Positions 7,468 through 9,797 of a stretch of 9,797 bases of DNA are shown here, piece after piece. Source of the stretch: Alistipes sp. (GTDB lineage Bacteria; Bacteroidota; Bacteroidia; Bacteroidales; Rikenellaceae). The stretch spans positions 1 through 9,797 of the forward strand of contig JAIEHQ010000048.1 of NCBI GenBank assembly GCA_029065825.1. The letters are read 5' to 3'. The notes beneath the pieces were generated by a model. The model was not told where the DNA came from. It made no database searches and worked only from the letters and a program-made list of their open reading frames with translations. A program made the translations under genes and the position numbers. Positions within the stretch are counted from its first letter, which is position 1, and each line of letters starts with the position of its first letter.

Positions 7468-7473
7468 ACGATA

Positions 7474-7503
7474 TTTCGCCGGGCGCTTTCCCGCCCGGCG
7501 AAA
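7474..7503 (-). terminator. Hairpin after the U32 gene, probable terminator
   Basis: The arms 7474-7485 and 7492-7503 are perfect complements (12 bp, with a CGCCGGGCG core) around a 6-nt loop. The hairpin starts 26 nt past the U32 stop (TAG 7530-7532). In minus-strand RNA it is preceded by a U-run and followed by AUAUCGUUA rather than a U-tract, so termination may be partial. The candidate -7 box of the next gene begins 6 nt after it. Confidence 0.6.
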
Positions 7504-7529
7504 AAATGGTTCGGGACCGGGTGCGCGGT

Positions 7530-8780
7530 CTATTCGGTCTGGGAGGAATCGACCATCTTGTAGAGCTTGTCGCCCCGGCGTACGAGTCCTGCGGTCTTTA
7601 TCGAGCAGCTGCATCCCTGCACTACGCTGCGGGCCGGTTTTTCGGCGAAGAAAAGCTCCTCGCAGCGCTGCTCGACCACACCCGTCGTCTCGCCCATCCA
7701 GATCAGCTCGTCGCCCTGCGCCAGAGGGGCGGCCTCGACCTGCACTTCGGCGACCGAGATCTTCTTGAAGAAGTTGGTGACCTTGCCGACATAGACCTTG
7801 CGCCGCGTGGCGGCCGATCCGTGGTGGCGGCTGTGCTCCACCACGGGCGCGCCGGCGTAGTAGCCGCCCCAGAATCCCCGGTTGAAGACCGTCGCGAGCC
7901 GCTCCTTGAGCGATGCGGCCAGTTCGGGGGTGTACTCCCCGGCCTCGATGGCCCGCAGCGCCCGGTCGTAGCACTCGACCACGCGCTTGACGTACTCCCC
8001 GCCCCGGGCGCGCCCTTCGATCTTGAGCACCCGCACGCCGGCTCCGATGAAGGAGTCGAGAAAGTCGATCGTGCAGAGGTCCTTGGGCGAGAGGATGTAG
8101 TTGCCCTCCACGTCGAGCGCGTCGCCCGTGTCGGGATCGGTTACGGTGTATTTCCGGCGGCAGATCTGCCGGCATTCGCCCCGGTTGGCCGAGTGGCCCG
8201 AGTTGTGGAGCGAGAGGTAGCACCGGCCCGACATGGCCATGCAGAGCGCTCCGTGCGCGAACATTTCGATGCGCACCGGCTCGCCCGAGGGACCCTTGAT
8301 CCCCTGCCGCTCGATCTCGCGGGCGATGCGGGCCACCCGCTCCAGGTCGAGCTCGCGCGCCAGCACCACCACGTCGGCCCACTGGGCGTAGAAGCGCACG
8401 GCCTCGACGTTGGAGATGTTGCTCTGCGTGGAGATATGCACCTTGACTCCCGCCTGCCGGGCGCAGAGAATCGCGGCCGGGTCGGTCGCGATGACGGCAT
8501 CGACCCCTGCCGTGCGCGCCCGGTCGATCAGTTCGCGGAGCGTCTCCATTTCGTTGTCGTAGATCGCCGTATTGACCGTCAGGTAGCTTTTCAGGCCGTT
8601 CTCGCGCGCGATGGCGGCGATGCGGTCCATGTCGTCCAGCGTGAAGTTGGCGGCCGACTGGGAGCGCATGTTGAGCTTCTCGACTCCGAAGTAGATCGAG
8701 TCGGCTCCTGCGTCGATCGCCGCCCGGAGGGATTCGTAGCATCCGGCCGGGGCCATGATTTCTATGTCGCTTCGTTTCAT
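7530..8780 (-). CDS. Peptidase U32 family Fe-S protein, TrhP/RlhA-like RNA hydroxylation enzyme
   Basis: A 416-residue cytoplasmic protein of the U32 family. It opens with MAPAGCYESLRAAIDAGAD, typical of the TIM-barrel-like start (residues 9-27), and carries the full U32 signature at 172-190: E-x-F-x2-G-A-L-C-x4-G-x-C-x-L-S (EMFAHGALC then SGRCYLS). Cysteines C180, C187, C203, C207 and C236 include the set that binds a [4Fe-4S] cluster in this family. The C-terminal part (about 325-410) is a beta-rich domain. Despite the peptidase name, characterised members such as TrhP and RlhA hydroxylate tRNA or 23S rRNA using prephenate, and UbiU/V act in quinone hydroxylation. The length fits TrhP (about 450) better than RlhA (about 650). 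ATG 8780 starts 8 nt after the prenyl synthase stop, so they form an operon. The frame remains open upstream into that gene but only as overlap. TrhP versus another U32 subgroup is undecided. Confidence 0.92.
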   Translation of the reverse strand: MKRSDIEIMAPAGCYESLRAAIDAGADSIYFGVEKLNMRSQSAANFTLDDMDRIAAIARENGLKSYLTVNTAIYDNEMETLRELIDRARTAGVDAVIATDPAAILCARQAGVKVHISTQSNISNVEAVRFYAQWADVVVLARELDLERVARIAREIERQGIKGPSGEPVRIEMFAHGALCMAMSGRCYLSLHNSGHSANRGECRQICRRKYTVTDPDTGDALDVEGNYILSPKDLCTIDFLDSFIGAGVRVLKIEGRARGGEYVKRVVECYDRALRAIEAGEYTPELAASLKERLATVFNRGFWGGYYAGAPVVEHSRHHGSAATRRKVYVGKVTNFFKKISVAEVQVEAAPLAQGDELIWMGETTGVVEQRCEELFFAEKPARSVVQGCSCSIKTAGLVRRGDKLYKMVDSSQTE

Positions 8781-8788
8781 CGGTCGGT

Positions 8789-9763
8789 TTATTTGTTGCG
8801 TCCCATCAGGCTGCCGGCGTAGGCACCCAGCCGCCGGGTGGCCTCCGAGCGGACGGAGAGGGTGTCGAGCACCCCGAGCGCCTCGCGGAAGCGGTGTTCG
8901 ATCTCCCGGCGGGTCAGCTCCGCCACCTCCAGCTTGTCGTAGAGTGCCTTGACCGTGGCGATCTTCTGCGCGTCCGTGAGGTTCGGATCGGTGTGGATCG
9001 TGCGCAGCAGCGTCCGCTCCTGCTCGTCCGCCCGGGCCAGCGCCGCGATCATCAGGTAGGTCTTCTTGCCTTCGAGGATGTCGCCGCCGATGGCCTTGCC
9101 CAGCCGCTGGTCGCCGTAGCTGTCGAGCAGGTCGTCCTGAAGCTGGAAGGCCAGCCCCAGCTCGGTGGCGAAGCGGTAGAGGCGGTCGCAGTCCTCCGCG
9201 CCGGCTCCGCCCAGGATAGCGCCCAGCTCGGTCGCTCCCGAGAGCAGCGCCGAGGTCTTGAGGGCGATCATCCGCATGTACTCCGCGACGGAGACCTCGT
9301 CGCGGCTCTCGAAGTCCATGTCGAGCTGCTGTCCCTCGCACACCTCGATGGCCATTCGGTTGAAGCGCTCCAGGATGCGGGGCAGCATCTGCGGGGGCAG
9401 GGCGGCCAGCAGGCGGTAGGCGCTGATGAGCATCGCGTCGCCCGAGAGGATCGCTACGTTCTGACCCCAGCGTGCGAAGACCGAGGGTTTGCCCCGGCGC
9501 ACGGCCGCGTTGTCCATGATGTCGTCGTGCAGCAGCGTGAAGTTGTGGAACACCTCCACTGCGGCTGCTGCGGGGAGGGCCTTTTCGGTGTTGTCGGCGA
9601 AGATCCCGTAGGAGAGCAGCAGCAGCATGGGCCGCAGCCGCTTGCCGCCCATCGAGAGCGAATAGCCGATCGGATCGTAGAGTTTGGCGGGCTGGTCGGG
9701 GAAGCCGATCTGCGTCAGGTAGCGCTCGACGCGCTCCAGCAGTTGGTCGTTTGTCGGTATCAT
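8789..9763 (-). CDS. Polyprenyl synthetase family protein (trans-isoprenyl diphosphate synthase)
   Basis: A 324-residue all-helical enzyme that condenses allylic diphosphates with isopentenyl diphosphate. It has GGKRLRP (39-45), the first aspartate motif DDIMD (80-84) and the second DDLLD (210-214), plus KT at 169-170 and GDILEGKKT (227-235). All catalytic metal-binding aspartates are present. Five residues before the first motif is Phe75, an aromatic that in characterised enzymes limits chain length, which suggests a C15-C20 rather than a long-chain product; this is inference. The first motif lacks the two-residue insert of the bacterial IspA type. The product could feed menaquinone or other isoprenoids. 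Start ATG 9763 is reasonable, but the frame is open to the window edge, so a longer N-terminus cannot be excluded. The stop (TAA 8789-8791) is 8 nt from the U32 start. Product chain length is unproven. Confidence 0.94.
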   Translation of the reverse strand: MIPTNDQLLERVERYLTQIGFPDQPAKLYDPIGYSLSMGGKRLRPMLLLLSYGIFADNTEKALPAAAAVEVFHNFTLLHDDIMDNAAVRRGKPSVFARWGQNVAILSGDAMLISAYRLLAALPPQMLPRILERFNRMAIEVCEGQQLDMDFESRDEVSVAEYMRMIALKTSALLSGATELGAILGGAGAEDCDRLYRFATELGLAFQLQDDLLDSYGDQRLGKAIGGDILEGKKTYLMIAALARADEQERTLLRTIHTDPNLTDAQKIATVKALYDKLEVAELTRREIEHRFREALGVLDTLSVRSEATRRLGAYAGSLMGRNK

Positions 9764-9797
9764 TTCTCTTTCGTTTGTTGTTGCGGTAAGGATCCGC

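Noticed and set aside
5656..8742. A very long minus-strand open frame (over 1000 codons) across the ygiQ and U32 genes
   Set aside because: It overlaps two strongly recognised genes in another frame, and its translation is Arg/Pro/Gly/Ala-rich with no motif. It is an effect of high GC content.
6507..8822. Long plus-strand open frame antisense to ygiQ and U32
   Set aside because: Shadow of the GC-rich coding strand; its Val/Gly/Arg-rich translation has no domain, and both minus-strand genes beneath it are certain. The same holds for plus-strand frames at 239-1465, 1607-3025, 2871-4277 and 4377-6470.
9760..9797. Possible end of an upstream minus-strand gene (11 codons, stop TGA overlapping the prenyl synthase ATG as ATGA)
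   Set aside because: The overlap is typical of operons, but 11 codons at the window edge are too few to support a gene.

Overview
The window looks like chromosomal DNA of a GC-rich member of the Bacteroidales, most likely an Alistipes-like (Rikenellaceae) gut commensal. Three things point there: A/T-rich leaders without a Shine-Dalgarno, -7 boxes of the Bacteroidetes type (TAnnTTTG), and a TonB-dependent receptor with an N-terminal carboxypeptidase-regulatory-like domain beside a DUF4374-type lipoprotein. The genus is inferred from composition and gene content; the phylum is firmer. There are no rRNA, tRNA, CRISPR, insertion-sequence or phage features that I can see.

Layout, left to right. 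Positions 1-133 hold the 3' end of an unidentified plus-strand gene. A near-ideal bidirectional terminator (201-236) separates it from everything else, which all lies on the minus strand. Read in transcription order from the right edge, the minus-strand genes are: a polyprenyl (isoprenoid) diphosphate synthase (9763-8789); a U32-family Fe-S protein of the TrhP/RlhA RNA-hydroxylation type, 8 nt downstream (8780-7530); a hairpin and promoter-like gap; a YgiQ-family radical SAM protein (7430-5724); a 183-nt gap with a promoter-like element and a perfect 20-bp palindrome; a TonB-dependent receptor (5540-3075); a DUF4374-type surface lipoprotein 37 nt later (3037-1655); a second hairpin and promoter-like gap; and a four-helix PepSY-type membrane protein with conserved histidines (1474-299).

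The last three genes read as one iron-acquisition locus with the gene order and protein types of the Bacteroides xenosiderophore system XusA-XusB-XusC. A surface lipoprotein would capture the ferric siderophore, the receptor would import it with TonB energy, and the PepSY protein in the inner membrane would reduce and release the iron. The assignment rests on protein type and synteny, not on a search. The palindrome just upstream of the receptor start is the best candidate control site of this locus.

The other genes are housekeeping: isoprenoid chain building, probably for quinones or the lipid carrier, and two Fe-S enzymes. I do not see a clearly new biological system. The points most worth a second look are the palindromic operator candidate, the basic tail on the receptor, the disordered His-containing loop of the PepSY protein, and the shared ATCTTTGC promoter core.
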